64,000 nucleotides of DNA from Phytophthora colocasiae. Its lineage: Eukaryota > Oomycota > Peronosporomycetes > Peronosporales > Peronosporaceae. Both the position numbers and the translations under genes were made by a program. Of the stretch, positions 1-10,600 are shown piece by piece. Each line of letters begins with the position of its first letter. Position 1 is the first letter of the stretch. A model generated the notes under the pieces. The model saw nothing but the letters and a program-made list of their open reading frames with translations. It did not search any database and was not told where the DNA came from. The DNA lies in contig JAGKQI010000073.1 in assembly GCA_018806915.1 (NCBI GenBank), positions 1,302,001-1,366,000 of the forward strand. Direction: 5' to 3'.

Positions 1-3000
1 GTGACATCAGTGTCTGTTAGAATACCAAGCAGGCCTCCGTCACGACCAATAATCAGCGCGGCATCGGTCTGGGCTGTACTCATCTCCTTCGCAGCGTCTG
101 CAACAGAGAAAGTCTCAGAGATCGTGATGGCCTTCGACGGACGCAGCTTGGACACAGGACGCACATTCCCCGTAGCTAAAGTCGCCTGGCGGCCCTTTTG
201 GCTCAAGCCACTGCTGCTTGGCGCGAGATTGTGCGAGAAGCCACTGCGGAAACTGTGTTGTGAAGACACGTCGTCGTCATCCGTAGCTTCGAACGAGGCG
301 TTCCAGAAGGACTTCCACTCACTCGGCTTGCCCTTCGCAAACGAGCCGTAGCTCAAAGAGAGCACGTCGATGAGGCCGATGGGCATCTTGCTTGTCTCCG
401 TCTGCATCACGGCCAAGTATAGCGTCTTCTGGTCGTGCATGGTGTGCATGGCGTCGATCACCGACGTTGCTCCGTTGATGGTCACATCCTTCTCCAGCAT
501 CACTTCGCACACTGGTGTGGTGTGAACGGGCAGGCCGCGTGCTAACACCTTCTCTAGCATCTCCTTGGGGGTGAATACGCCACAGTACTGTCCGCGGTTG
601 TTCACAACCAGAGCGCCCTTCTTCGTGATTGCCATTTGCTTCGACACTTCAAACACAGACGTGTAGCGCTGCACACGCGGGGGATCGACCCCTTCTTCTT
701 CAATCACCGTCTTAATGTCTGGTGAGAACATCTTGTTCACCATCGAGCCAAGAAGTTGCGAGACATTTCCAGTACGAGCTCCGCCATTAACACGGCTCTT
801 CATCTCCTTTTCTAATGTGTGGCGCAGCGCAGCGGACGACTGCTCCGACTTCTCCATCTTCCTGATAGCGTCGTACAAGCACTTAGCAATGTTCAGGATG
901 CCAACCACAGGGCCATTGCGTTCCACCACAGGGAGGTGACGGAACTTCCCTTCCAGCATTAAAATCAGCGCATCAATAGCAGGGTCGTCCGTCGACACAA
1001 ACACGGGGTTCCGAGTCATAACGTCGCCAACAAGCGTCGAGTCCAACGGCCGGTTCTCCGAAACAACACGGCGCGTCAGATCTGTGTCCGTGATGATACC
1101 ATTGAGCATTCCTTCCTCCGACACAACCAGCACACAGTCCATCTTGTTGCGTCCCATGGTCCGCGAAAGCTCCGCAACAGTTGTCGTCTCGGAGACAGTC
1201 AACACCTTGGTTGGGCGGAGCTTTGCCACTGTGCGACTCTTCTCCTCACGCTCGGCCCTTGACAAGAGCGTGGTGCGCTCGCGGTCGCCAGCCTCCGACG
1301 GGAGGGACGGCTGGTCCAGCTGTAGCGTAGTGTTCCAGAACTCCTGCATCTGCTCGCGGTTTTCTCCATAGATAGCGTCAATGGTGCCGTAACTGAGGTC
1401 AAGCACGTCTACCATCCCGACGAGTTCGTTGGAGTCGTCCTTCAGCACAGGCAAATTCAGAACACGCGAGTCGTGCATGATGTGCAAGCCGTCCAGCACA
1501 GACGTTTTCGGCGTGGCAATCTCAGGATCGTTCAGCATCACTTCCTCCACATAAGTGGCTGAAGGCTTCAGTCCCTTGGCAATCACGTTTAGCACCAGCT
1601 CGTTTGGAGAGAAAATACCCACCAGCTTGTCGAAGTTGATGTCGTCCACAATCAAAGCCGCCTTCTTAGTATGCGCCATCGCCTTCGCCACGTCACTAAC
1701 AAGAGACGACTTCGGAAGACGCGGGGCTGGCGTCGAGCCATTCTGAGACTCAGTTTCAATGATTGAGCCCAGAGTGGGTGTCGAGAGTTTCTCCAACATC
1801 GGGGCAAGCAGTTGCTGAAGAGTCGACGACTTGCCGCTCTTCTCCAACGAAGCCTTGAGCTGATCTGTCGACTGCATCGCGTGCTCCAGACGCTTGGATA
1901 CGTCGTAGATGCATTTGCCAATGTTTAGCACACCAGCAATACCGCCACCGTCGACAACCGGCAGATGACGAAAGTGTCCCTCCTGCATTGAGAGCAAGGC
2001 ATCAATAGCGCTGTCGTTAGGAGATACGTACTTGATATCCCTAGTCATCACGTTGCAAACAGGCACTTCTTCCGGGTTCAGGTTCAAAGCCAACACGCGA
2101 CGGCAGATATCCGTGTCTGTCAGAATACCATTCAACCCACCAGCTTCGTCCACCACGAGCAGAGCATCTGTGCGTTTCTGCTTCATCAACAGAGCAGCTT
2201 CAAACACGGAAGCGACCTCGTCAATAGTAATAGCAGGGAGAGGACGAAGACTGGACACTGGGCGGACATTGACACCCTTATCACGGTCCTTCTGCTGTCG
2301 TGCCTTGCTAGCAACCGACACCTTGGACGTAGACGTACCCGACACGATCGAGTTGGTCTCGTCGTCGTGATAATCGAATGCGGCGTTAAAGAACTTGCCA
2401 ATGTCTCGCGACTCACCGAAAGAAGCCAAACTAATGGACAACACGTCTGCTACACCCATGATCTCGCCGGATTCAGGGGCCACCACGGGCAAATTCAAGA
2501 ACTTGCCGTCGTGCATAATGTGGAAGGCATCCAGCACCGATGTCTCTGGCGCTGCTGACTCCGGGTTGGGTGTCATCACGTCGCTAACTGTCGTCGTGTG
2601 AACATCTAAGTCCTCCGCAATCACACGAAGCAGGACATCCTTCGGGGTGAAAATACCAACCAGATCCTGCGCTTCCGGGTTGGAAGACACCACGAGAGCT
2701 GGTCTCCTCGTCTCCGCCATGTACGTCGTCGCCTCATAAACCGTCATGTGTCCATACACGAGCGGCGGCATAACCTCGCCTGGCTTCGACAGCACATCCA
2801 AGAGCGACGGCGACAGCATCTTCTCCAGCATCCCACGCAGCATCGCATTGTCGTTGCTCGCACCCAGCTCTTGTTGAAGAGAGGCTGACATGTTCTCAAC
2901 TCGTCGGATGGCATCATGCAGACACTTGGCCACATTCAACACTCCAACAATATTACCACTGTTCGAACTCACCACTGGCAGGTGACGGAATTTCCCACTA

Positions 3001-6000
3001 AGCATCGTATCCATAGCATCTACTGCGCTGTCTTCCAGACTCACACAACTGGGATTCGGTGTCATCACCGATCCAATCGTGACTCTTGCGGGGTCCAAGC
3101 CCTTCGATACCACACGCCGAGCCGAGTCTGTGTCCGAGAAGATGCCCGTCAAGGCGCCTTCCCAGTTAGTCACCAGCACAGCGGCCGAACGGTGAGACTT
3201 CATCAGCCTGGCAGCCTCCAGAACAGTCGACTCTTCATTCACCGTGATCGCCTTGGCCGGGCGAAGGCGAGCAACTGTGCGCGATGGATCCGACGTCGAC
3301 GATTTCTTCGTTTTGGACGACGTAGACATCATAGACGAGTGCGATCTAGCAAACGAGTGGCCCGAAGTCGCTGAACTGTTGGAGCCTGAACGCGCCCGAC
3401 GCTCGAAGGTAGTCGGCTTGATAGGAGGCATAGGAGTCATCGTATTGGACTCGTTCCAGCGAACACTAGGGGAAGGACCATTGTAAATAGCAGGAGGGCG
3501 TCTAGGAGGGGCCGTGGGAAGTTCTTGAAGGGCGACGTAGTCGTTTACCGGTGCGGGAGCCGCCGGGGCTTCTTTAAACGTCTGCTGGCGTGGCGACGCA
3601 ACGGGGGAAGCCTGTGGAGCTGGTGCTGGTGCTGGGACTGGCGCTTGGGGAGCCTCACGCTTTTCACCTGGAAAAGCGGCAGGAGATGAACTCGGTGCCA
3701 GAGCGATAGACTCACGCGCAGCAGGAATGCCACCACGATCCATGTTCGAAGGAGGAGCAGGAGGGGCAGGCGTAGCAGGCTGCGGTTCTGGCTCCTCTGG
3801 TGGAGGTGTTTCCTTCTTTGGAGAAGGAGGTGGAGTTGGCTCTGCAGGCGGCTCGGGCTTTGGAGACGGCGGAGGAGTTGGCACTTTCTTCGCAGGGAAC
3901 TTGGCCCGTTTTCTCTTCAGGACATCAATATCCTTCTGAAGCTGGGCACACTTGTCGAACTGCTTCTTCTTCATCAAGTTGTCTAGCTCCTCATTTAGCT
4001 TCTCGATTTCAGCATCCAGTTCTTCAGGAGTCTGCTTTTTCTTGCGAGCAGTTACAAGAGCGTCCAAGCTGACTTGCAAATCACCGCACTTACCGAAGTC
4101 TCGTGCAGCCATTGCCTCAGCAATTGTAGTTTCCATAGCGTGGATGCGCTCGTCGAGCTCCTCCGGCTCCAGCTCGTTGAGGTCTTCCTTGACATTCTTA
4201 CGAGCTTCCTGGAGTACCTCGAGCTGCTTCTGGAGTTCTGCACACAAGCCAAACTGCTTCGACATCGCTGCTGCCTCCATGTCTTCGTTCAACTTCTTGA
4301 TTGCAGCATCAATTTCCTTCGCAGTGCGGACCTTCTTTCGAGCCTCGACGATCTTCTCCAGCTCGAGTTGCAAGTTCGCACACAACTCAAACTGTTTGCT
4401 CACTGCCGCATCTTCAATGGCTTTTTCCATCTCCGCAATCTTCGCGTCCAATTCCTTGGGACCCATGTCACCAAACGGATGCAGCAGATCCCGTCTACGT
4501 ACCAAGTAGCCACGCGCGATCTTCTGTACAACCACGGCCTTCTCATTCTGAAGGCGGTACTCGGCACGCATCAGCTGGTACTTGCTCATTGCCACACGCA
4601 TGCGAAGAATGTACATCACTCGGTATGCACTGCGACGTAGACGCTGCAGATGCCTTTTAGCGACAAACTGGCGAGCCTTCGTCTGGATCTTGACAGCAGC
4701 CTCAGCTCGAGCCATGTTGCGAACCCACTTCTGAATGGCACGAGCAGCCGACTTGCAGCGCAGCACCTCGAGCTTTCGCAGCTTAAATGCCATGGCTCGT
4801 TTCAGGAACACCTTGGTTTTACCTAACTGCCACTCCTCCTTGCCGGCACCCAGGATGGATGAAATCTCTTCTACGAGCTCCTTGATATTTTCCGCGTCAG
4901 GTGCGAGTGACTGGTAGTCGTAGAAGAACACGTCGTGATCTTCACGCAGAGCAAAACCGCGCTGACGGATTTGAATTGCCTCCATCATACCAGAATATTT
5001 AAGCTGGCGGGCACAATCCATGTCATTGAGCTCACTCGGTCGCTTGAACTCATTTGGCTTAATACAACGCACATACCGAGGGTTTGCCAGCGAAATCTTG
5101 TTCATAAGCTCCTGCAACTGATACCGGAACTGGGCGCTGACAGAAATTTCTCGGATGTTACGCGATTTGTTTCCCTGCATTCCCTTCTTCATCTCGTTCG
5201 GGCGTCGAGAGATCGAGTGTTGTTGTTGCGGCTTGTTGCCAGGGATGGCCTCGATCGACTGCATGTTGAGATCAAAGATGCCGCGCAGCCAGTCGCTCTT
5301 TGATTGCCGGATCAGCTCCTTCATGTCGTCATTCAACGTCTCGTTGTTCTTGTCGTTGAAGCCACTCGCGTCGTAGATCACCTCACCTGCGTAGTGCTTG
5401 ATACCGAAGTGGAGGTCCGCGTCCATCTTCGGGTGCACATAGAACTTGTTCTTGCTGCTCGAGTGGCCGCTGGACGTGCGACCGAACGAGTTGTGCAAGT
5501 TGGAAACGAACTTCTTGTTGGCTTCCTCGCCTTTGAGTCGCCAGTTGTCATCCAGTGAGATAAAGATACCCGGCTTGCCGTTCACCTTGCTCTCAATGAG
5601 GTCCAGACACTCCTGGTTGTCCTCAAAGTCAATGTGCTTCCAGTCGATGCCTTCCTTGGCGTAGTCGTTCTGCTCCACTTCCAGCATGTGCTGGTTGAAG
5701 TGTCGCTGGAGTTTCTCGTTGGCGTAATTAATGCACAATTGCTCGAACGTGTTCCACTCGAACTTCTCGAAGCCGTAGATATCCAGCACACCAATAAAAC
5801 CCCACTTGTCCTGGTTGCGGGAGATCGTACGATTGAGTTCCGACACGAGCCACAGGAACAGCGACGAGTAGATACCCTTGGCGAGAGCGTCACGCTTGTC
5901 GCGCACTTGCTCTGAGTTCTGCTGCTGCACAATGACCTTGCCACCGACGTACAGTTGCCTCGTAAGCAGTGCCTTGGACAGTGCGTCCTCGCTCACCTTG

Positions 6001-7202
6001 AGCAAAGAAGCCACCAGTTTCATTCCATTGGCTGAGTCGTCTCCAACAGTGACACAAGTGTCGTTCTCCATTGCAAACTGCAAGTTGCCAAGTTGCAACA
6101 CCGCCGCGAGCAGTTCAAACACCATTTCCTGTCGGTCTTCGGTGATGCCAATAGTTTCCATGCACCTCTTGGTCGTTGCGAACTCCTTGGCGTCATCACA
6201 CGAGTGGATACTAAAGCACTCACTCTTCCTCAGATACTCATAGTCATGGGGTGTCTGCAGCTGCAGTCTCTCTCGTAGAGCATTGTCCGCTCCAGCCAAC
6301 AACTGGTAGAAAATATGGTAGTTTCTCTCTCCAAGACTCTGGGACACAATGCGCGTCTTCTCCAACAAAAAGTTGAGGATCTGCGCGCCGACAATTTTGC
6401 CGTGGTGATTGAATTGGATCTCAATAAACTTGCCGAATCGACTGGAATTGTCGTTGCGCAACGTCTTGGCATTGCCGAAAGACTCGAGCAATGGATTACT
6501 CTCCAGCACTCTCTCCTCCAGCTTGCCTAGAGCACCAGACATGGCTCCATTAGCAGCAGCTTCCACTACAGGTGCTCCTTCTCCATCCGGTCCTTTCCTG
6601 TAGCTCGTAGCTCGAGCCAAATACTGCATAATGATCTTGGTAGTCTCCGTCTTCCCTGATCCGCTCTCTCCACTGATGATAATACTCTGGTTAGCTGGAT
6701 CCAGCGCTCCTCCTTGGATTAACTGCGTGTAAGCATGATCTGCCAATGCAAACACATGCGGAGGCAGCATACCCATCGCTTTTCCATAGTATTCCGTCAT
6801 CTTCCGTTCACTATACGTATCCAACTGCTTGTATGGGTTAATGGCAATGAGGATGGATCCCACATACGTGTAGATGAGCTCGTGCTCATAGCGCTTCCGT
6901 AAATTGTCCAACAGAGACTGTTCGGATAAGTCCGACATCTGCAAAATGTCCTCGAACGTGTTGGCGCCCGCGCCGTTAACCGAGCTGTCGTCGTCCTGCA
7001 TCTTCTTCTTCATCTTGGCGCGCAGCAGTCGCTCCTTGCGCGTGCCGCCGCCGCGTCGCTGCATGGCCGCCGAGTCTCGATGAGCGCCCACTGCGCTATC
7101 ACTTGCGCGATTGCCTGCCGATCTGCGTGTGAGGGGCTCTTGGCCACCGCAAAAGGGATAAAACCTCGGGGCGGGAAATACAGGACCGGACTTTAGTGAC
7201 AT
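1..7202 (-). CDS. Myosin motor protein with tandem CBS-domain array (3' end outside window)
   Basis: One open frame of 2400 codons runs without a stop from an ATG at 7202 to the left edge; the stop upstream is at 7230-7232. A second in-frame ATG at 7064 (MQRRGGG) is an alternative start. Seen: myosin head with P-loop GESGSGKT near residue 180, switch-2 DIYGFEKFEWN near 470, and RYVRCIKPNE near 710; IQ-like basic helices about 830-910; four repeats of about 45 residues (917-1090) with a core like KQFxLCAxLQxxLE that resembles the UVR motif; a Pro-rich linker (1095-1260); then CBS domains in blocks of four from about residue 1305, repeating every 340-355 residues (three blocks and the start of a fourth). 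Known: myosins are actin-based ATPase motors, and CBS pairs usually bind adenine nucleotides. Inferred: an adenylate-sensing or oligomerising tail. The myosin class was not assigned. No introns or lesions were seen. Confidence 0.95.
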   Translation of the reverse strand, partial: MSLKSGPVFPAPRFYPFCGGQEPLTRRSAGNRASDSAVGAHRDSAAMQRRGGGTRKERLLRAKMKKKMQDDDSSVNGAGANTFEDILQMSDLSEQSLLDNLRKRYEHELIYTYVGSILIAINPYKQLDTYSERKMTEYYGKAMGMLPPHVFALADHAYTQLIQGGALDPANQSIIISGESGSGKTETTKIIMQYLARATSYRKGPDGEGAPVVEAAANGAMSGALGKLEERVLESNPLLESFGNAKTLRNDNSSRFGKFIEIQFNHHGKIVGAQILNFLLEKTRIVSQSLGERNYHIFYQLLAGADNALRERLQLQTPHDYEYLRKSECFSIHSCDDAKEFATTKRCMETIGITEDRQEMVFELLAAVLQLGNLQFAMENDTCVTVGDDSANGMKLVASLLKVSEDALSKALLTRQLYVGGKVIVQQQNSEQVRDKRDALAKGIYSSLFLWLVSELNRTISRNQDKWGFIGVLDIYGFEKFEWNTFEQLCINYANEKLQRHFNQHMLEVEQNDYAKEGIDWKHIDFEDNQECLDLIESKVNGKPGIFISLDDNWRLKGEEANKKFVSNLHNSFGRTSSGHSSSKNKFYVHPKMDADLHFGIKHYAGEVIYDASGFNDKNNETLNDDMKELIRQSKSDWLRGIFDLNMQSIEAIPGNKPQQQHSISRRPNEMKKGMQGNKSRNIREISVSAQFRYQLQELMNKISLANPRYVRCIKPNEFKRPSELNDMDCARQLKYSGMMEAIQIRQRGFALREDHDVFFYDYQSLAPDAENIKELVEEISSILGAGKEEWQLGKTKVFLKRAMAFKLRKLEVLRCKSAARAIQKWVRNMARAEAAVKIQTKARQFVAKRHLQRLRRSAYRVMYILRMRVAMSKYQLMRAEYRLQNEKAVVVQKIARGYLVRRRDLLHPFGDMGPKELDAKIAEMEKAIEDAAVSKQFELCANLQLELEKIVEARKKVRTAKEIDAAIKKLNEDMEAAAMSKQFGLCAELQKQLEVLQEARKNVKEDLNELEPEELDERIHAMETTIAEAMAARDFGKCGDLQVSLDALVTARKKKQTPEELDAEIEKLNEELDNLMKKKQFDKCAQLQKDIDVLKRKRAKFPAKKVPTPPPSPKPEPPAEPTPPPSPKKETPPPEEPEPQPATPAPPAPPSNMDRGGIPAARESIALAPSSSPAAFPGEKREAPQAPVPAPAPAPQASPVASPRQQTFKEAPAAPAPVNDYVALQELPTAPPRRPPAIYNGPSPSVRWNESNTMTPMPPIKPTTFERRARSGSNSSATSGHSFARSHSSMMSTSSKTKKSSTSDPSRTVARLRPAKAITVNEESTVLEAARLMKSHRSAAVLVTNWEGALTGIFSDTDSARRVVSKGLDPARVTIGSVMTPNPSCVSLEDSAVDAMDTMLSGKFRHLPVVSSNSGNIVGVLNVAKCLHDAIRRVENMSASLQQELGASNDNAMLRGMLEKMLSPSLLDVLSKPGEVMPPLVYGHMTVYEATTYMAETRRPALVVSSNPEAQDLVGIFTPKDVLLRVIAEDLDVHTTTVSDVMTPNPESAAPETSVLDAFHIMHDGKFLNLPVVAPESGEIMGVADVLSISLASFGESRDIGKFFNAAFDYHDDETNSIVSGTSTSKVSVASKARQQKDRDKGVNVRPVSSLRPLPAITIDEVASVFEAALLMKQKRTDALLVVDEAGGLNGILTDTDICRRVLALNLNPEEVPVCNVMTRDIKYVSPNDSAIDALLSMQEGHFRHLPVVDGGGIAGVLNIGKCIYDVSKRLEHAMQSTDQLKASLEKSGKSSTLQQLLAPMLEKLSTPTLGSIIETESQNGSTPAPRLPKSSLVSDVAKAMAHTKKAALIVDDINFDKLVGIFSPNELVLNVIAKGLKPSATYVEEVMLNDPEIATPKTSVLDGLHIMHDSRVLNLPVLKDDSNELVGMVDVLDLSYGTIDAIYGENREQMQEFWNTTLQLDQPSLPSEAGDRERTTLLSRAEREEKSRTVAKLRPTKVLTVSETTTVAELSRTMGRNKMDCVLVVSEEGMLNGIITDTDLTRRVVSENRPLDSTLVGDVMTRNPVFVSTDDPAIDALILMLEGKFRHLPVVERNGPVVGILNIAKCLYDAIRKMEKSEQSSAALRHTLEKEMKSRVNGGARTGNVSQLLGSMVNKMFSPDIKTVIEEEGVDPPRVQRYTSVFEVSKQMAITKKGALVVNNRGQYCGVFTPKEMLEKVLARGLPVHTTPVCEVMLEKDVTINGATSVIDAMHTMHDQKTLYLAVMQTETSKMPIGLIDVLSLSYGSFAKGKPSEWKSFWNASFEATDDDDVSSQHSFRSGFSHNLAPSSSGLSQKGRQATLATGNVRPVSKLRPSKAITISETFSVADAAKEMSTAQTDAALIIGRDGGLLGILTDTDV

Positions 7203-8247
7203 GGTGGAGTTCAGGATAAGAACACGGTGTTATGCTGAAAGAGGTGGATTACAGTAGACACGTCATGTGGAGGAGAGATACAGATGGGATGCAGATACGA
7301 GGGATTGCTGGTGTGAAGTGTGTGTGAAATCTGTAGGGTGACGGGTATAGTTATGGTGGAAATGGTTGCGATGGGAGTGAGAAGGTCGAAGTGGAGTGCA
7401 AGGTCTGAGTTGTTGTTGATTGGGTAAGTCATTAAAGTAAGGTACAAACAACGGCAACGAGGTTTAATTGCGCTAACAGGAAGCAGTAGAGTCTCTACTG
7501 CTTCCTGTTAGCGCAATTAAACCTCGTTGCAGTAGAGTGTATTGGAACTCGACGAGAAAGACATAGCTCATGTTAAGACGGTTGGCTGCCGCAAAATGTT
7601 GAGAGTCGTGGCGGTGGCTTCGTGTGCAGTATCTTGAACTTTTTCGTTGAATTGAACGCGTCTCATTTTGCAATGCACCGAACTTGTCGAGGAGTTGTTG
7701 TCTCTGTAATTCGTTCAGTGCAGTCGTAGCTGTCTGTCCACGGGCTTATAACGAATGTAGACAGCGCAATGCCATCGCTACACTTGGCATCATTAAAAAT
7801 CTTAGAGCAATGCCAAGGAATGCTATTGGCGCCGTAGAAACGTACGACTGCAGAAAAACACGCCGACAAGCAATGTATCCATCATGTCGAGACCCCACCA
7901 GCACCACACGATGCATTCGAGCAAGGAGACCGTCGAATCCCCGATACGCGAACTTCACACAAGAGTCCACACAATGCCCATTCTTTTTGGTGACCCCGAA
8001 AATCAGACAAGTGAGCTCTTGAGCTCTGCAACGACAGGACAGCTTGCATCAATAAGTTTGCCGAACACTAGGAAGGAAAAGTGTATTATTCGTCTTGTAT
8101 CGCTCGCTGTGAACTCCCCCTTGTACTATTTCCCAACTGACGTCAATTAGCTCGCGTTGAGGCGAACGGACGGGGAAATCAGGGACGCTGCAGCGAGACC
8201 AGGTGATCCTACTACGTAATACGCTACCACACCTCATACCGCTTGCT
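7203..8247. other. Intergenic region between myosin 5' end and TM9SF 3' end
   Basis: This stretch should hold the myosin promoter and 5' leader and the 3' untranslated region of the TM9SF gene. Short open frames occur on both strands (for example 7684-8022), but they overlap each other, lack recognisable domains and have no conserved start context. The only clear structure is the perfect palindrome at 7454-7530, listed separately. Confidence 0.6.
7454..7530. repeat. 77-base perfect palindrome (two 38-base arms, one-base centre)
   Basis: Arms 7454-7491 and 7493-7530 are exact reverse complements around T7492, checked base by base. The left arm begins GCAACGAGGTTTAATTGCGC. It lies about 250 bases upstream of the myosin start. 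No flanking target duplication or transposon end was seen. A one-base centre would extrude as a cruciform and is normally unstable. Confidence 0.97.
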
Positions 8248-10403
8248 CTAGTCGACCTTGATGGACGCGTAGATCTTGCGCGTGAACCACAGCGAGGCGC
8301 CGAAACCCACGGCTCCTGTCAGCAGTGACAGCGCGCCGGAGATGACAGCCATGTAGCCGAAGTAGAGCATGGCGCCAATGAAGTTGGCCACGTCCAGACG
8401 CGTCCAGTAGTAATACGTGGAGTAGAGGAACACGTAGCCGCCGCAAGCGCCCGATACGAAGAACGACCGCCACCACCTAAGCACACAAGCAACAAAAGCG
8501 TCAGTGGATAAAGTAGCAAGAGTTTCACAGCTGAAAAACGTACCAGTTGTAGTCTTCAGAGCAGAGCTGGAAGTAGGTGAGCACGATGGTAATCTCAGCG
8601 CAAGTGTTGATAAGGATAAGGAAGGCCAGCAGCAGGAAGCCAAATACGTAGTAGTACTTGTCCGTCCACAGCGCCGACAGAACGAAGAAGAGTTCCACGA
8701 AGATGGCACCGAACGGCAACACACCTCCCACAGCGGCCGCCGACATGTGGGTCATGTACCATGGCTGAGGGGGAACGGGGCGAGGGATGTTGCTCGTCGC
8801 CACAGGGAACGTCAGAGGTGCTTTCCTGCGAATAGTACAAACCACAACGGTAAGCATTATTATCACACGAATACAAATTCAAACCAATAAGCATAAGCGT
8901 AAGCGCACCTGAAGCCGAAGTAGGCACCAGCGAACACAAGCGGCACCGAAATGCCCGTCCAAAGGAAAAAGACCAGCAGAATTGAGCCGAACGGCACAGC
9001 GGCGTCCGAACCAGCGCCCCACACGAACAAGTTCAGGAAGAAGAAGAGAGAGAACATGATGCCCGGGAAAAGCACAGCCGTAAGTACCGTGCACATCTGC
9101 CAGCGCTTGCCCTTGAACATCTTGTACGTGCGAGCCGAAACGAAACCGGCCAGCATACCCAGCAGCACAAAGCACACAAGCAGTGCGATCACCAGTTTAC
9201 CACGGTTCGAAGGTGCCAGAACACCCACAGCAGCGAAGAACAGCGTCACGAACGCCATGCCCAGCAACTGGCAGCCCGTGCCCACCATGACACAGAACAG
9301 CATGGGGTTCTTCGACGGCGGACGGAACACATCAGCGTGGACAAGCTTCCAACCGGATTCCTCGCGCTCTTCAGCACGTTCCTCCTCGGTGGGCACACGG
9401 TTGTAGCGGCTGATATCGCGGTGAAGGCTACGCATGAGAATCATTCCGACCATACCACTGAGGAACAGCACGATCACAAGAGCGTTGATAATAGAGAACC
9501 AGTGAACCTCGTCACCACCTGATCCGGCGTCGAAGTATACATCCCACCGCGTACGCCAGTCATGTTCGTTGTCCAGCACCCATTCGACACTGTAGGTCCA
9601 ATACACGGGCATCTTGTTGTCCTTGTTCTTGCGCACATACAGCGGACGTTTGAGCTCACTGGAATGCTCACAGGCATCCATGCGGTTATTCTCTTCATCG
9701 TATCCCCTGGTCGCATACTCAAAGCTGTACGGAATGACCTTGAAGTCGACAATACGTCCCTCATCTTCCGAAGACTCAGCTGTGCCGATAGGGTTGTTGT
9801 TGTAGCCAATCAGGATTTTGACGTGGTTGTTGAGCTGCGGCACTACTTCCACCTCAGGATTGAAGCTTCCCATTGGAAACCCAACCGTCATGCCTCCTTC
9901 CGCGGACACGGAAGTAGCCGGAAGGTTGTCCAGGATCCAATTGATGCGATACGAGTCCTTGATTTTATTCTCCCACATCTTGACATCGTTCTCCTCATAT
10001 TCCTGTTTACACAGTACAGTACACTGCTGTCCTTCGAGGAACTTGATCTCATACGGGGAGTTCTGAATGCGGTTGGCCGTCAAATACTCGCCCAAGTTCT
10101 CCGACTTGTACTCAATTTTTTCAGGCTATAAAAATCACAATAAGGTGGAAACAAAAATAATTAGATGAAATCCCTATACCTAATTGAATATCTATTTACC
10201 TGGCAAAAGGGCAGCTTGTAGTAATCGAGAGGCAGTAGCGTCTCGGCCGACTTGAGACTGTTCACGAAGATAGGCAGCGTCTCGCCCTTCGTGTACGTCG
10301 TCATCTGTACGCCTGGCAGCGAGAAGCCCTCGACCTCTGGGGAAGACAACGCGGCCACAGCCAACGACACCAGCAGCGCTTTACCCGAGCCACACACGCG
10401 CAT
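8248..10403 (-). CDS. Transmembrane 9 superfamily (nonaspanin, EMP70) protein, four exons
   Basis: Exons are 10403-10200, 10125-8909, 8825-8544 and 8476-8248, with GT-AG introns of 74, 83 and 67 bases. Phases close exactly to give 643 residues, the usual TM9SF length. Seen: signal peptide (residues 1-26, ALLVSLAVAALSS), a lumenal domain with LPFCQ and SENLGE family motifs, then about nine membrane segments from residue 282 (FSIINALVIVLFLSG), the tract EDYNWWWRSFF rebuilt across intron 3, and a C-terminal KIYASIKVD. Known: TM9SF proteins sit in the Golgi/endosome system and help sort membrane cargo, and the family ends in a KxD/E signal that binds COPI; here it is KVD. The ATG lies just before the signal peptide. 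Nothing looks damaged. Confidence 0.96.
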
Positions 10404-10600
10404 GCTTCTCCCTCCTTGGCTTTGGCTCTGTTGGAAAACTGGCCGCCCCTTCCAGCAAGCACCCTCTTTCTTATCAAACCCTAATCGGAAATAAACGGAG
10501 TGCTTCTACGATGAAACGATAAAAAACAGTGTAGCCATTTGAAAATCGGAGTCAAGTTCCGTTGCTGCTTCTACCAGTAAAAGGCATTTTAGTGTTGGCA

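Noticed and set aside
3952..4640. Two overlapping plus-strand frames of about 185 codons
   Set aside because: Both are antisense to the UVR-like and IQ regions of the myosin; Ser/Leu-rich shadows.
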